DNA of 64,000 nt from Hellea sp964472905 (GCA_964472905.1 CAYYMI010000002.1:1-64000); one strand, 5' to 3'. Shown: positions 52,947 through 61,881, counted from the first letter of the stretch. A program made the numbers and translations. Notes: generated by a model from the letters alone, not told the origin.

Positions 52947-54527
52947 CTAATTTTCAATCTTTCGCACAACCCGAAATCCGGTAAAATCATTACTATCGCC
53001 GCGGCGCTGCATGAGACGTGCTGCATAACGCAGATCAGCAGGCCCTGAGAACCAAGAGCCGCCGCGTACGACGCGTTGATTACAGCTGCCCCGTTCATCC
53101 GCGCGGCCATCTGTCGGCGCGTCGCGAAGATTCAGCGTATTACAATCCTGCGTCCATTCGGCGACATTACCAATCATATCTTTCAGACCAAATTTGTTTT
53201 TGCTCAGCGTGCCAGCTGGTAATGTGCGATCACTTGACGGGTCACTACACTCGCTATTGCCCCATTTAAGTCCGCTTTCTGTCCCTGCTCCATTGGCAAA
53301 GGCGCACAGCGCTTTTGTCGACCCGCCTACAAATGTGCCTGTTTCACCGCCACGCGCGGCATATTCCCACTGAGATTCAGATGGGAGACTATAAGAAAAC
53401 CCTGTTTTAGAGGACAGCCAAGACACATATTTTTGCGCCTCATTCCAGCTCACATTAATCACGGGGCGGCGGCCTTGGCCCCACCCATTATCAGACGGGT
53501 TGCCGCTACATCCCCCCGCAGACACGCAGGCGCTATATTCGGAAAATGTCACTTCGGTCACGCCCATGGCGAATAAATTAGAGAATGTCACTGGGCGCTG
53601 CGGCTTTTCATTTGGCCGGGCATCCGTTTCATTATCGCCTGCGCCTAAATTTGCATTTCCAGTTGGCAAACTCACCATGGACGGACAGACATCACAATCT
53701 TGGAACACACGGCCCGGTGCAGGCTTCAGCTGTTCAATGGCGGCGACGGCTTGCGGGACATAAGCCCCTTGCGGATAGCTGGTTAAATATTGTTGATAGC
53801 TGTCAACGCGATTGGCCGCTTTGGCCGCTTCCCACGCGGCAGTATCAGCCGCTCGCGCGGCGGCGCTGGCTTGATCGGCTTTAATCTGGTCAATCCGTTT
53901 TTGCGCTTCATCAATATATTGGCCCGTCGGATGTTGGGTCAGATAGCGGCCATAGCTATCTATCGTATTGGTTCGGGCCGCGGCCTCCCAATCGGTTTTA
54001 TCACGCGCGGCGCGTTCAGCCGCATCTTTAGCGATGGCTTCGGCCCGCGCTTTAATTTCGGCAATTTTCTCGCGGGCCTTCGAAGCATGCAGCCCTTCAG
54101 GCCAAGCTTCCAGATAGTCCTCATAGCCTGCCAAGGTCTGGCGCTGCTCTGCCGTCGCCCAAGCTTTATTATCATAGGCGTTGATTTCTTTCTGGGCATC
54201 TTCTTTAAACTTTCCATCGGGGAAAAGCGTCAGATATTCGCGGTAACCTTCAAGCGTGTCTTTCTCAAGCGCTCTTATCCACGCTTCTTCATCCGAGCTT
54301 TTCTTGACAGGCTCAGCTTTATTTTCATCCGTTTTTTCAGCCGTTGGGAGGTCAATTTTACCCTTCGGCACATTGTCAGGCACAACAACTTTTGAAGCGA
54401 GCCAAATCGCTCCGGCAATAATCGCCAAAAGCAAAAGCGCGCTGAGAAGCCACCGCCCAATAGGGGCGCGCTCCGCCTTAACGCCATAATCTTCGGTTTC
54501 GTTTTTGGGCGGTTCCCAATCACTCAT
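52947..54527 (-). CDS. Membrane-anchored repeat protein with FGE-sulfatase (SUMF1-like) domain
   Basis: This 526-aa protein has a short cytoplasmic tail and one membrane helix (about 26-45, WLLSALLLLAIIAGAIWLAS). Four imperfect repeats of about 37 aa follow (82-118, 122-158, 179-215, 231-266), each with a W-A...Y-x2-YL-x3-P-x-G pattern. The FGE-sulfatase domain occupies about 275-525, with NLFAMGVTEVTFSEYSACV, SLPSESQWEYAARGGETG, GNVAEWTQDC and RVVRGGSWFSGPADLRYAAR. The Cys pair that catalyses formylglycine formation should fall near the GGSW region and is absent. A ligand-binding or structural role is likelier than catalysis. It overlaps the upstream gene by one base. Confidence 0.85.
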   Translation of the reverse strand: MSDWEPPKNETEDYGVKAERAPIGRWLLSALLLLAIIAGAIWLASKVVVPDNVPKGKIDLPTAEKTDENKAEPVKKSSDEEAWIRALEKDTLEGYREYLTLFPDGKFKEDAQKEINAYDNKAWATAEQRQTLAGYEDYLEAWPEGLHASKAREKIAEIKARAEAIAKDAAERAARDKTDWEAAARTNTIDSYGRYLTQHPTGQYIDEAQKRIDQIKADQASAAARAADTAAWEAAKAANRVDSYQQYLTSYPQGAYVPQAVAAIEQLKPAPGRVFQDCDVCPSMVSLPTGNANLGAGDNETDARPNEKPQRPVTFSNLFAMGVTEVTFSEYSACVSAGGCSGNPSDNGWGQGRRPVINVSWNEAQKYVSWLSSKTGFSYSLPSESQWEYAARGGETGTFVGGSTKALCAFANGAGTESGLKWGNSECSDPSSDRTLPAGTLSKNKFGLKDMIGNVAEWTQDCNTLNLRDAPTDGRADERGSCNQRVVRGGSWFSGPADLRYAARLMQRRGDSNDFTGFRVVRKIEN

Positions 54528-55294
54528 TATTTTGCTCCGCCAATTCTGAGGATCAAGTTATCCAGACAATACTGCCCCGCCTCATTGAGCGCCCGTTCTT
54601 CTTTGGATTGAACCAAAGACTGTATCAAGACCAAAACGGCTGACATAATCAAAGCCAAAAGCGTTGTCGTAAAGGCCACACCCAGACGGCTTGTGACTTG
54701 GTAGAGAAAGTCTTCGGCGTCGGCATTGGCGGGAACACCTGCATATTGGAGCGCAAACATAATCCCCATCACGGTCCCGATAAACCCAAGGGACGGGATG
54801 AGCCATGTGAGATAGCGCAAGATAGAATAACGCAAATCAATCTCATGCATGTAAAGCTCAAGCGATGAATTTAAAACCGAGATGGCTTGATCTTCTTTGC
54901 CGCTAATCCGGTATTGATCTATCGTTCGCGTAATCATTCGCGGCAAGAAGGCCTCTTTGGCAAAGCGGCGGTTTTTAATGCTGTCTTTGATTTTATCCAG
55001 CATATCGACATCGAGCTTACGGTCATCCGTCGGCAGATAACCGCGCTTTAATTGACTTTGTTCATCACTCGCCGCGCTCCATCTAAGAAACAATTCACCA
55101 AACCCAATAAATAGAGCGACCCACATAATATTTTGAACCGTAAACGGCCAAAACGGGGCGTCGGCATCGAGCAAAATTTCTTGTAATGTCGGGCCGAGCG
55201 TAAAGCGCATAATGCCGATTAAAACAATCGCGGCCATTATTGACAAAAGAAAGACAACTAAACGTCTGAGCCATCCGGCGCTATTCGATTTCAT
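54527..55294 (-). CDS. MotA/TolQ/ExbB-like proton-channel protein
   Basis: This 255-aa inner-membrane protein has four helices at about 11-30, 52-70, 161-183 and 205-228. A cytoplasmic loop of about 90 residues separates helices two and three. The conserved core of MotA/TolQ/ExbB is LTWLIPSLGFIGTVMGIMFA in helix three and RLGVAFTTTLLALIMSAVLV in helix four. Known relatives form a ring around two ExbD/MotB-type helices and turn ion flow into movement. The candidates for those partners are the two vWA proteins encoded immediately upstream. It overlaps the FGE-fold gene by one base and follows the vWA gene by 39 bp. Confidence 0.88.
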   Translation of the reverse strand: MKSNSAGWLRRLVVFLLSIMAAIVLIGIMRFTLGPTLQEILLDADAPFWPFTVQNIMWVALFIGFGELFLRWSAASDEQSQLKRGYLPTDDRKLDVDMLDKIKDSIKNRRFAKEAFLPRMITRTIDQYRISGKEDQAISVLNSSLELYMHEIDLRYSILRYLTWLIPSLGFIGTVMGIMFALQYAGVPANADAEDFLYQVTSRLGVAFTTTLLALIMSAVLVLIQSLVQSKEERALNEAGQYCLDNLILRIGGAK

Positions 55295-55333
55295 GATGGA
55301 ATCCTCTTTGAGAGTTTATAGCTGAATTTAGCA

Positions 55334-56311
55334 TTAATCGCATACCCCTTTATTTGGGGACGCTAAGGCCATGAATTGTCCATTATTTGAGTCTGACAAG
55401 GCCTGCATAAAATCAATGGTTCCTCGATAATCAAAATAGTTCCCTACAACAACGGAATGGATTTCTTTGCGCCCTCCATTGATTTGGGTGATGCGGCGCG
55501 CCAGAGCCGTGGGCGATAATCCGTCATTCACGCGGGGGTTAGGCAGGCCGTCACTGACAAGGAAGACGGCTTCGCCGGGGCCATTTAATATCTTCTCAAA
55601 AGCATTGAGCATAGACGCCGAGCCACCAAACTTACCGGTCAGGCGCTTGGCAAAATTATTCGCCTCTGTTTGCGAGGTCGGTGTTACGTTACGAAGGCTA
55701 CCCCCGATAGGCCAGACATCCGTCCTTGGCCCTGAATCGGTTTGTTGAAAACCCACAATTTTAAGGCCGTGATTATCCTGTAAGGATGAAACAATCCGTT
55801 TCACTGCTTTTTGAACTGACTCTTCATGACCACCCAGACATCGATTTAAATCCATCGCAACAACGATATCATCTTTGGTCGTATTCATGCCCAAGAAGCG
55901 AAACTCGACAAGTTTCTTTTTCGGCTCATCCGCTGGGGCTGGTTCTTCAGCTATGGGTTCAGGCACGACAACGGCGCGCTGCGCTTGGGCTTTCTTTTCT
56001 TTTAAGGCGGCTTCTGCTGCGCGGAGCTCTGCTAATAATTTCTGCGCTTGGCTTTCAATATCCGACACATTTGCCGCCGAAGCCGAGAGTTTCTTCTCTA
56101 AAGCCTTTTTCTTTATTTTAGTTTCGACAGCACTGTCTTCGGCGGCGCGAAGTAAATCGGCAATCGCGTTTTCAGGCGTGCGTTCAATCACCTCATTTTG
56201 ATAATAGGGAAGCAGAATAATGGCGAGTAGCGCAAACGCTCCCATGGCCGCCGCGAAGAGATCAATGGCTGACATGGAGAAGACTTCGATTTCGCGGGCG
56301 CGTTGTTTCAT
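55334..56311 (-). CDS. Membrane-anchored vWA protein with degenerate metal site, MotB-like N-terminus
   Basis: This 325-aa protein opens with SMSAIDLFAAAMGAFALLAI, one membrane helix with Asp17 placed like the proton-binding Asp of MotB/ExbD. A coiled coil (about 50-115) and a Pro/Glu linker (115-130) follow. The vWA-like domain spans about 137-325. At the MIDAS position it has DLNRC (154-158) instead of DxSxS, although the later LVSDGLPNP segment is intact. Metal binding is therefore probably weakened or lost. It overlaps the upstream vWA gene by 4 bp. The two share an ancestor, most likely by duplication. Confidence 0.85.
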   Translation of the reverse strand: MKQRAREIEVFSMSAIDLFAAAMGAFALLAIILLPYYQNEVIERTPENAIADLLRAAEDSAVETKIKKKALEKKLSASAANVSDIESQAQKLLAELRAAEAALKEKKAQAQRAVVVPEPIAEEPAPADEPKKKLVEFRFLGMNTTKDDIVVAMDLNRCLGGHEESVQKAVKRIVSSLQDNHGLKIVGFQQTDSGPRTDVWPIGGSLRNVTPTSQTEANNFAKRLTGKFGGSASMLNAFEKILNGPGEAVFLVSDGLPNPRVNDGLSPTALARRITQINGGRKEIHSVVVGNYFDYRGTIDFMQALSDSNNGQFMALASPNKGVCD

Positions 56312-57252
56312 CGTATCCGCCCCACAAAATCACCTCGATTGCGATTAGCGAGTTCTTGGAGGAACAAGGTTAAGTTTTTATCCTTGGTATAATCTCCAAT
56401 CGCAACAGTATGAATTTCCGTTCTCCCGCGATTTCGGTTTGTAATATTGGCAATAATGGCGCCCGGCCTACCGTCATCAGGCGCACCGTCACTAATCAGG
56501 ATAATAGCTTGGGGTTTTAAATTCATCGCCTTGATCATTGCATTTTGCGTGGGCGTACCCCCACCAAACCGCCTAGACATACCAGAGACAAAACTTTTGG
56601 CCCCTGATAACATAGACGCGCTGGCAGGTTCCATGCGGCCACTCCGCGGGAAATTATCATAGGTCGGCCCGCCACGATATCCCATAATGACAAAGCGATT
56701 ATCAGGCTGCATTTGTGATAATATCTCGTTAAGCGCCCCCACCACTTTACTGGTGTGCGCCTTCATCGACCCTGACATATCGACGACAATAACGATGTTT
56801 TTCTTGGCTGTAGATACCCCCAAAATAGAAAAAGGAACACCGCGCCCGACGCTGCGCGGGGGTTCGGGTATAGGCTCTGGTACGGGTTCTGGGTCTGGTG
56901 CTGGGATAGGATTGGGATCCGGAATCTCAATCGTGGCAGTTTGTTTTTGTACTTCCAAAATCTTATCTCGAATTGTCGACATGTTCTCTGCTGACGTGCG
57001 GTATTTTTTATCGAGAAATCTAATTTCTGAGCGAAGCGCCCTGATTTGCGACATGTCCGTTTGCGCGCTGGCTGCGACCACTCTTCGTTTTTTGACTTGC
57101 TCTTCGAGCTCTTCCATCGAGATATCAACCCCACCTAATTTATAATAGGGGAACAAGACCAAAACGATGAGAATAAACGCACCCAAAGCGGCGGCAAAAA
57201 GATCCAGCGCAGAGATTGAAAAAACTGAAATATTGCGCCGACGCGACTGCAT
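56308..57252 (-). CDS. Membrane-anchored vWA protein with intact metal site, MotB-like N-terminus
   Basis: This 314-aa protein opens with SISALDLFAAALGAFILIVL, one membrane helix with Asp17 in the MotB/ExbD position. A coiled coil (about 45-108) is followed by a Pro/Asp/Glu repeat linker (110-132). The vWA domain at about 138-314 has a full metal-ion-dependent adhesion site: DMSGS (158-162), GGGTPTQNA for the Thr, and LISDGAPDDG for the second Asp. vWA domains of this kind bind protein ligands via a divalent metal. The stop overlaps the start of the degenerate paralogue by 4 bp. Confidence 0.88.
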   Translation of the reverse strand: MQSRRRNISVFSISALDLFAAALGAFILIVLVLFPYYKLGGVDISMEELEEQVKKRRVVAASAQTDMSQIRALRSEIRFLDKKYRTSAENMSTIRDKILEVQKQTATIEIPDPNPIPAPDPEPVPEPIPEPPRSVGRGVPFSILGVSTAKKNIVIVVDMSGSMKAHTSKVVGALNEILSQMQPDNRFVIMGYRGGPTYDNFPRSGRMEPASASMLSGAKSFVSGMSRRFGGGTPTQNAMIKAMNLKPQAIILISDGAPDDGRPGAIIANITNRNRGRTEIHTVAIGDYTKDKNLTLFLQELANRNRGDFVGRIR

Positions 57253-57264
57253 TAGGGCATGTCC

Positions 57265-58119
57265 TTAGTACCCGTTGAGAATACGAAAGAGTGTCTGCAG
57301 AGCTGTCTGTTTTCTTTTGTGGTTTTCCGCTTGATCCAAATCATCGGATAATGTGACAGCATCTCCGAGTGTTTCTCGGTTAATCTCACTATTGATCAGA
57401 TCATTTGACCGCTTTAAACGACCATCTAGATCAACCATATAAAGCGCTTCAAGCTCGTCAATTTCAGAATTATAGGACGCAAATTCGATATTATCGCGCA
57501 TTAAGATAAGAGAATTTGCATAGTTTTTGACAGCAAAACCATGAACCGCATCTTTATCAGCCTCTAGGCGAAACAAAGAATCTGACAAAACTTGGCGTAA
57601 ATAAAGCGCGTCTTCTTGGATAACAACATCACTTTGACTTAATGTTCCATCGAAAGAATTTAAACTTGATATTTGGCCCGTCACATAGGTTTCACAGCGC
57701 TGCGCAAAATCAATTAAGTGCGCCATATTCGCAATAGCAAGTTCTGGAGCCGCCTGACGCAAGACGGGGTTAGCGATGTCTTCTATGACATCCATAATCG
57801 GCATGTCATCTGCAATATCTCCCTCAGCATAATGAGCCATGGCCGCAACAAATTCGGGGGATGCGTCTGTCGCCATGTCTTCGGTTAGACGAAAAAACTG
57901 ATAGCGTGCTAAATGTCCATCATCTGGAAAGCCGGACATCACCGTTATGCAAAACTCTTGTGCCTCCGCCGCCCTGATAGGTCTATCGCTTAAAACAGTA
58001 TTATAACCCACGGTTTCAGACAGAGACGGCTGAGATATGTCTACAGATTGCGCGACGGCCGCACTCGGTAAAATCAACATGACGGCCGATAAGATAAGGC
58101 TATGTTTAAAGCTGCGCAT
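57265..58119 (-). CDS. Unknown secreted helical protein of the vWA/MotA-like operon
   Basis: This 284-aa protein has a signal peptide (HSLILSAVMLILPSAAVA, cleavage near QSVDIS). The mature part is almost all helix, acidic at first (AMAHYAEGDIADDMPIMDVI) and later basic (NHKRKQTALQTLFRILNGY). It has two Cys after the signal. I know no family for it. It starts 2 bp after the lipoprotein gene and ends 12 bp before the vWA gene, so it is firmly inside the operon and probably acts with these proteins in the periplasm. Confidence 0.78.
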   Translation of the reverse strand: MRSFKHSLILSAVMLILPSAAVAQSVDISQPSLSETVGYNTVLSDRPIRAAEAQEFCITVMSGFPDDGHLARYQFFRLTEDMATDASPEFVAAMAHYAEGDIADDMPIMDVIEDIANPVLRQAAPELAIANMAHLIDFAQRCETYVTGQISSLNSFDGTLSQSDVVIQEDALYLRQVLSDSLFRLEADKDAVHGFAVKNYANSLILMRDNIEFASYNSEIDELEALYMVDLDGRLKRSNDLINSEINRETLGDAVTLSDDLDQAENHKRKQTALQTLFRILNGY

Positions 58120-58121
58120 AT

Positions 58122-60143
58122 TTAGGGGCTGACCATCGCAATTTTGCGAATGCCGACACTTGGTGCAAATGGGGACGCATTAATAGAGCCAGACGGAGCC
58201 TTGCCAAGATCTTGGCCTGATTGATATGTTTTAAGTTCATCAGAAGACCCTGACTTTGAGACTCTCATCACGCCATCAGCGTTGCCCGCGGTAAAGTTGC
58301 CTTCTAGGGCGTAGCTTGATGTTGCGTTATGATGAACCATATAGCCAGCGCCGTGGGGCTGACCATTAAGAGCCTGTCCATAATATTCCACAGACGAGCC
58401 ATCCGCATTTTTAAGCACGCCAACACCAGACCCATTGGCCAGGCCGTTTTCACAAACCCCAAGCCATGTTCCTGTTTTCGTCGCCCCTGTATGATTATAT
58501 CCACACCGCGTCGCAATCGTATCCAGAGAGCGCTGATTAGTTGAATAAAGTGTTTGGAGTTTTGCTTTTAAATCTTCGAAGCGGATAGCCGTTATCGTTT
58601 CATTACTATCGATCAGGTTAACTTGAACTGATGTTTGTTCGTCAAGGGCCGGCACAATAGAGGTTAGATAATTTGACGTTACAGCCCTTGATTGGCGGTT
58701 AATGGCAAAGGCCTGTTGAGTCGCAACAATCGCGCCTTGAATGGCTAAATTCGTCAAAACTTGATTGCCTAATTGGGCATTGCGCGCGCGGCGAAGACAA
58801 TCATTAAGCTCCCCTTGCGTGCGAGAATTATTGCAGCTTGAACCACTGCCGCCGCCAGCGATAGCGGCGCCCGCGGCAACAGCGCCAAGAACGGCGAAGG
58901 CTGTTGCCTTATTCTGCTCGCGCGCTAGAGCGCGGCGCTTTTCCAAAACATTATATTCGGCCTTGAGCATATCGCGCACTTGCGCGCCCATTTCACTATT
59001 ATGAACCCCGTCAAACAGACGAAGGGACTGCACTGACAAATATTTCTGTTCAGCCTCTAATAGACGCTCAGCGTAACGTAGCCGTGTTTGATAATCCGCA
59101 TCATCAGAGCCGACAAATGTGAGGGCCGCGAGGCTCTCATCAAATTGAGATATAGCCGCAGCGCGCCCCGCCATTGTGGCTTTTTCAATATCAGTATCAT
59201 TTATGAGCGCAACAACTTGATTGGCAAACCCTTTGGAAAAGGCATTTTTAAGCGGATCGGCCGAAGCATCTGTGGCTTGGTCAATATTTGCTATGATAGA
59301 TTTTTCGAGCTTGATTTTCTCAAGCGGTAAAGACTTGGCCGCATTATTATTTCCGCGAGATCCCAAAGATGTGGACGCGACTTGAAAGACTTGACCGCCT
59401 TTAAGGTGGGAGACAAAATCAAGCTCAGGGATACTCGGCTCCATGCGGCCTCTTTGTATCACATCAATATTTTCGTTCACGCTTTTACGTGCATTGCCCG
59501 CAGCGCGCGCCATAAGCGGACGGCTGGCCAATAAAAGACCTTGGGTTGGCACAGCCGCGCGGTGATCGGTACGCACAACAACCAGCGGCGTAATCAAATC
59601 GCCAAATGTTAGAGGTTCTTTGCCCATCATTTTTGACGAGTCGGGATAGGTATAACTGGCAAAATCCACCGTGACAACATTGGGCAGGCTTTCCGCTTGA
59701 GTCATAGGCTCCGATGTTAGCTTTCCGCTTGCGTCCAGTTTAATCGTATGCGGGGATAAAAGAACGCCGTGCTCGGGAAGTTTTGCGGCCAATTCTTTAA
59801 ACATCGACAGGGCAAAATAATTTGATTTCAATATAATTGAATCTGCCAAGGCATTAACTTCAGCCGCGTCAGGGCGCTTTGACCCAAGATTTCCGCCAAT
59901 CGTTGTCTTCCCAAAAGCTCTATAATAGGCATCTTCAGCGCTGCTCTCCACATAAGCCGGATAGCGGATTACAGCCAAAGGCGTTCCCTTTGGCGCTGAG
60001 ACCTTTAAATTTTGAGAGGAGGATAATTTCATCACCGATGATTGCGATATGCCTGTGGCCGTAGACGCGCACCCTGTCGCCATGGTTCCAAGCGCTAAAC
60101 ACGCAAAACTAGTCATAAGTGTTGATTTTAGATGACGGCCCAT
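58122..60143 (-). CDS. Large lipoprotein with C-terminal MORN-like repeats
   Basis: This 673-aa protein has a lipoprotein signal: LMTSFACLALGTMATGCAS with lipobox ATGC and Cys25. The middle is mixed, with a helical coiled-coil stretch (about 340-390) and a Gly/Ala-rich hydrophobic segment near 420-436 (AFAVLGAVAAGAAIAGGGSG), which may insert in or lie on a membrane. The last 100 residues hold MORN-like repeats: GTWLGVCENGLANGSGVGVL, then EYYGQALNGQPHGAGYMVHH and ALEGNFTAGNADGVMRVS. It is the first gene of the operon and so the presumed outer-envelope component. Confidence 0.78.
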   Translation of the reverse strand: MGRHLKSTLMTSFACLALGTMATGCASTATGISQSSVMKLSSSQNLKVSAPKGTPLAVIRYPAYVESSAEDAYYRAFGKTTIGGNLGSKRPDAAEVNALADSIILKSNYFALSMFKELAAKLPEHGVLLSPHTIKLDASGKLTSEPMTQAESLPNVVTVDFASYTYPDSSKMMGKEPLTFGDLITPLVVVRTDHRAAVPTQGLLLASRPLMARAAGNARKSVNENIDVIQRGRMEPSIPELDFVSHLKGGQVFQVASTSLGSRGNNNAAKSLPLEKIKLEKSIIANIDQATDASADPLKNAFSKGFANQVVALINDTDIEKATMAGRAAAISQFDESLAALTFVGSDDADYQTRLRYAERLLEAEQKYLSVQSLRLFDGVHNSEMGAQVRDMLKAEYNVLEKRRALAREQNKATAFAVLGAVAAGAAIAGGGSGSSCNNSRTQGELNDCLRRARNAQLGNQVLTNLAIQGAIVATQQAFAINRQSRAVTSNYLTSIVPALDEQTSVQVNLIDSNETITAIRFEDLKAKLQTLYSTNQRSLDTIATRCGYNHTGATKTGTWLGVCENGLANGSGVGVLKNADGSSVEYYGQALNGQPHGAGYMVHHNATSSYALEGNFTAGNADGVMRVSKSGSSDELKTYQSGQDLGKAPSGSINASPFAPSVGIRKIAMVSP

Positions 60144-60173
60144 GAAAATCCCCGTTAATTTATGATTAACTAT

Positions 60174-60179
60174 ATTATA
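60174..60179 (-). promoter_or_regulatory. Possible -10 element of the vWA/MotA-like operon
   Basis: On the minus strand this reads TATAAT, a perfect -10 hexamer, 31 bp before the start codon at 60143. I found no convincing -35 at 16-18 bp spacing, so it could be used with an activator or be coincidental. The about 120-bp spacer to the next gene upstream is otherwise AT-rich. Confidence 0.35.
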
Positions 60180-60267
60180 GATGAGATTAACCCAAGCTGA
60201 AGCTTAAATCGCATCACAATAACAGACATAGAGGCGAATCTTATGCTTTTACCCGCAAATAGCTTGG

Positions 60268-61881
60268 TTAGGCCTCTCGGGTGAGCGGTAAAAAGACATC
60301 AATTGTAGTCCCTACACCTTTTTGGCTTGCCACAGCAAAGCGGCCTCCATGGAGGTCTGTCAAAGATTTGACTAAGGTAATACCAAGACCTGTACCGCGC
60401 TCATCAATCATTTTAGCGCTTTCCATTTGCTTATAGGGCGTCCCTAAATCAGCAAGTTCTTGATCGCTCATGCCTGCGCCATGATCTTGAACAGTTAGGT
60501 TTAAGGTATCACCTGCCGCCTTGGCTTCAATACGCACGCTATCACCCTTATTGGAGAATTTAATCGCGTTGGACAGCAGGTTTAAAAGAATTTGCCGGAC
60601 AGCCTTTCGGTCAGCATCAATCAATAACGTCTCACCGTCTTCAATATTGATATCCAGTCTCACCTCAGCCGCATCCGCTGTTGGGCGGATCATTTTTACC
60701 GTACTACGGATGACATCTGCGGCGTCGAACATATTATAATTAAGCTCGTATTTGCCAGCTTCCACTTTGGACATATCCAAAACATCTCCGATGAGATCGA
60801 GCATATGTTGACCGCTATCATGGATGAGGTCTGCATATTCTGCATATTTTCCCGGGAGCGGGCCAAAAAGGCGAGATCGCATCATATCAGAAAATCCGAT
60901 AATCGCATTTAGCGGCGTTCGTAATTCATGACTAACGCCAGCGAAGAACAGTGATTTATCATCTGTTTTCTGAGAGGCTATGACCTGAGTTCTACGCAGG
61001 CTTTCAAGCCCTTCTTCTTGTGAGGAAACGTCCTTAGCATGTAAAACAACGCCATCTTTAATGCGGGTTGCGAATAAATCCAAATATGTGACCTGATCTG
61101 CTTTAAATTTTGTTTCTAGGCGCAACTCTTCGGTATTTTTTGATTTTCGGGCAGAATCCACAAGATGGGTTATAGCCGATTGAGCCTCTTTATCCTTCGC
61201 GATTAAGGATGTCAGCGGAACACGAGCTGTGCCATCTGCAATCCCAAATAAATTTCGCGCGGCAGTATTTGCCCCAATCATTTGGTTATCATCGTCAAAT
61301 CGCATCACGCCGCCATTGACCGCGTTCATGAGCATTTCAGATTCAACTGACCCGCTTACCCCTGAAGATTGTTTTGAATATAAGGGTGTTCGGGACGCGC
61401 CCATTAAAGTTGATATAATCAGGGCCAAGGTAGCCATTAAACCAGCCTGCTTGCCCCAAAGTAATTGGGTCTCCGTCAGAGTCGTTTGCGGTATGCGCCC
61501 CATACGGCCCGCATAATAAATCACGCCTGCGGTGATAGCTGCCATGACGAGAGCTTCGACAACCTTTTCTTTCTCAAACAAGGCTGCTGCGGCGGGCGCA
61601 CATAAGAATAAAAGCGCCATAGGCACAAAGCCAAACGTAAAACAGGCAACAATCGCCAAGGTTAACCACCCAAACATGACAAGAAGCTGCGCCCATTCTT
61701 TTCTCAGGATGGGTGTTAATATTAAACCTAGGACAGCTGGCACCGCAGCCACAAGAGCCAAAGGCCAAAGCGCCATAAGGTCTAACCCACGCAGAAGCCC
61801 ACCCAAACCCGCAGCCGCAAGGGCTGAAAGCCATATCAAACTTGGGACTACCAAGCCGTTATAGGATGATTTTACGTGCAT
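60268..61881 (-). CDS. Membrane sensor histidine kinase of the DivJ/PleC type
   Basis: This 537-aa kinase has about six N-terminal helices in residues 10-165 (for example LALVAAVPAVLGLILTP and AVVEALVMAAITAGVIYY-like stretches), then a PAS-like domain (about 185-300). The HisKA domain follows with the H-box FFAGVSHELRTPLNAIIGF (His near 317). The ATPase domain has LLNLLSNAIKFSNKG, VQDHGAGMSDQELAD and GTGLGITLVKSLTDLHGG. The HisKA helix IIGFSDMMRSRLFGPLPGKY strongly recalls the DivJ/PleC/PdhS kinases that feed DivK. No response regulator is adjacent. Which of these kinases it equals cannot be settled here. Confidence 0.85.
   Translation of the reverse strand: MHVKSSYNGLVVPSLIWLSALAAAGLGGLLRGLDLMALWPLALVAAVPAVLGLILTPILRKEWAQLLVMFGWLTLAIVACFTFGFVPMALLFLCAPAAAALFEKEKVVEALVMAAITAGVIYYAGRMGRIPQTTLTETQLLWGKQAGLMATLALIISTLMGASRTPLYSKQSSGVSGSVESEMLMNAVNGGVMRFDDDNQMIGANTAARNLFGIADGTARVPLTSLIAKDKEAQSAITHLVDSARKSKNTEELRLETKFKADQVTYLDLFATRIKDGVVLHAKDVSSQEEGLESLRRTQVIASQKTDDKSLFFAGVSHELRTPLNAIIGFSDMMRSRLFGPLPGKYAEYADLIHDSGQHMLDLIGDVLDMSKVEAGKYELNYNMFDAADVIRSTVKMIRPTADAAEVRLDINIEDGETLLIDADRKAVRQILLNLLSNAIKFSNKGDSVRIEAKAAGDTLNLTVQDHGAGMSDQELADLGTPYKQMESAKMIDERGTGLGITLVKSLTDLHGGRFAVASQKGVGTTIDVFLPLTREA

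Noticed and set aside
53790..54395. A 201-aa plus-strand frame opposite the FGE-fold gene
   Set aside because: It is antisense to a clearly conserved protein and has a Phe/Arg-rich composition typical of shadows.
51555..60143. The vWA/MotA-like operon as a Zorya defence system
   Set aside because: There is no ZorC, no ZorD helicase and no OmpA-type ZorB, and the MotA-like protein lacks a long coiled-coil tail. The resemblance is limited to the channel and stator helices.
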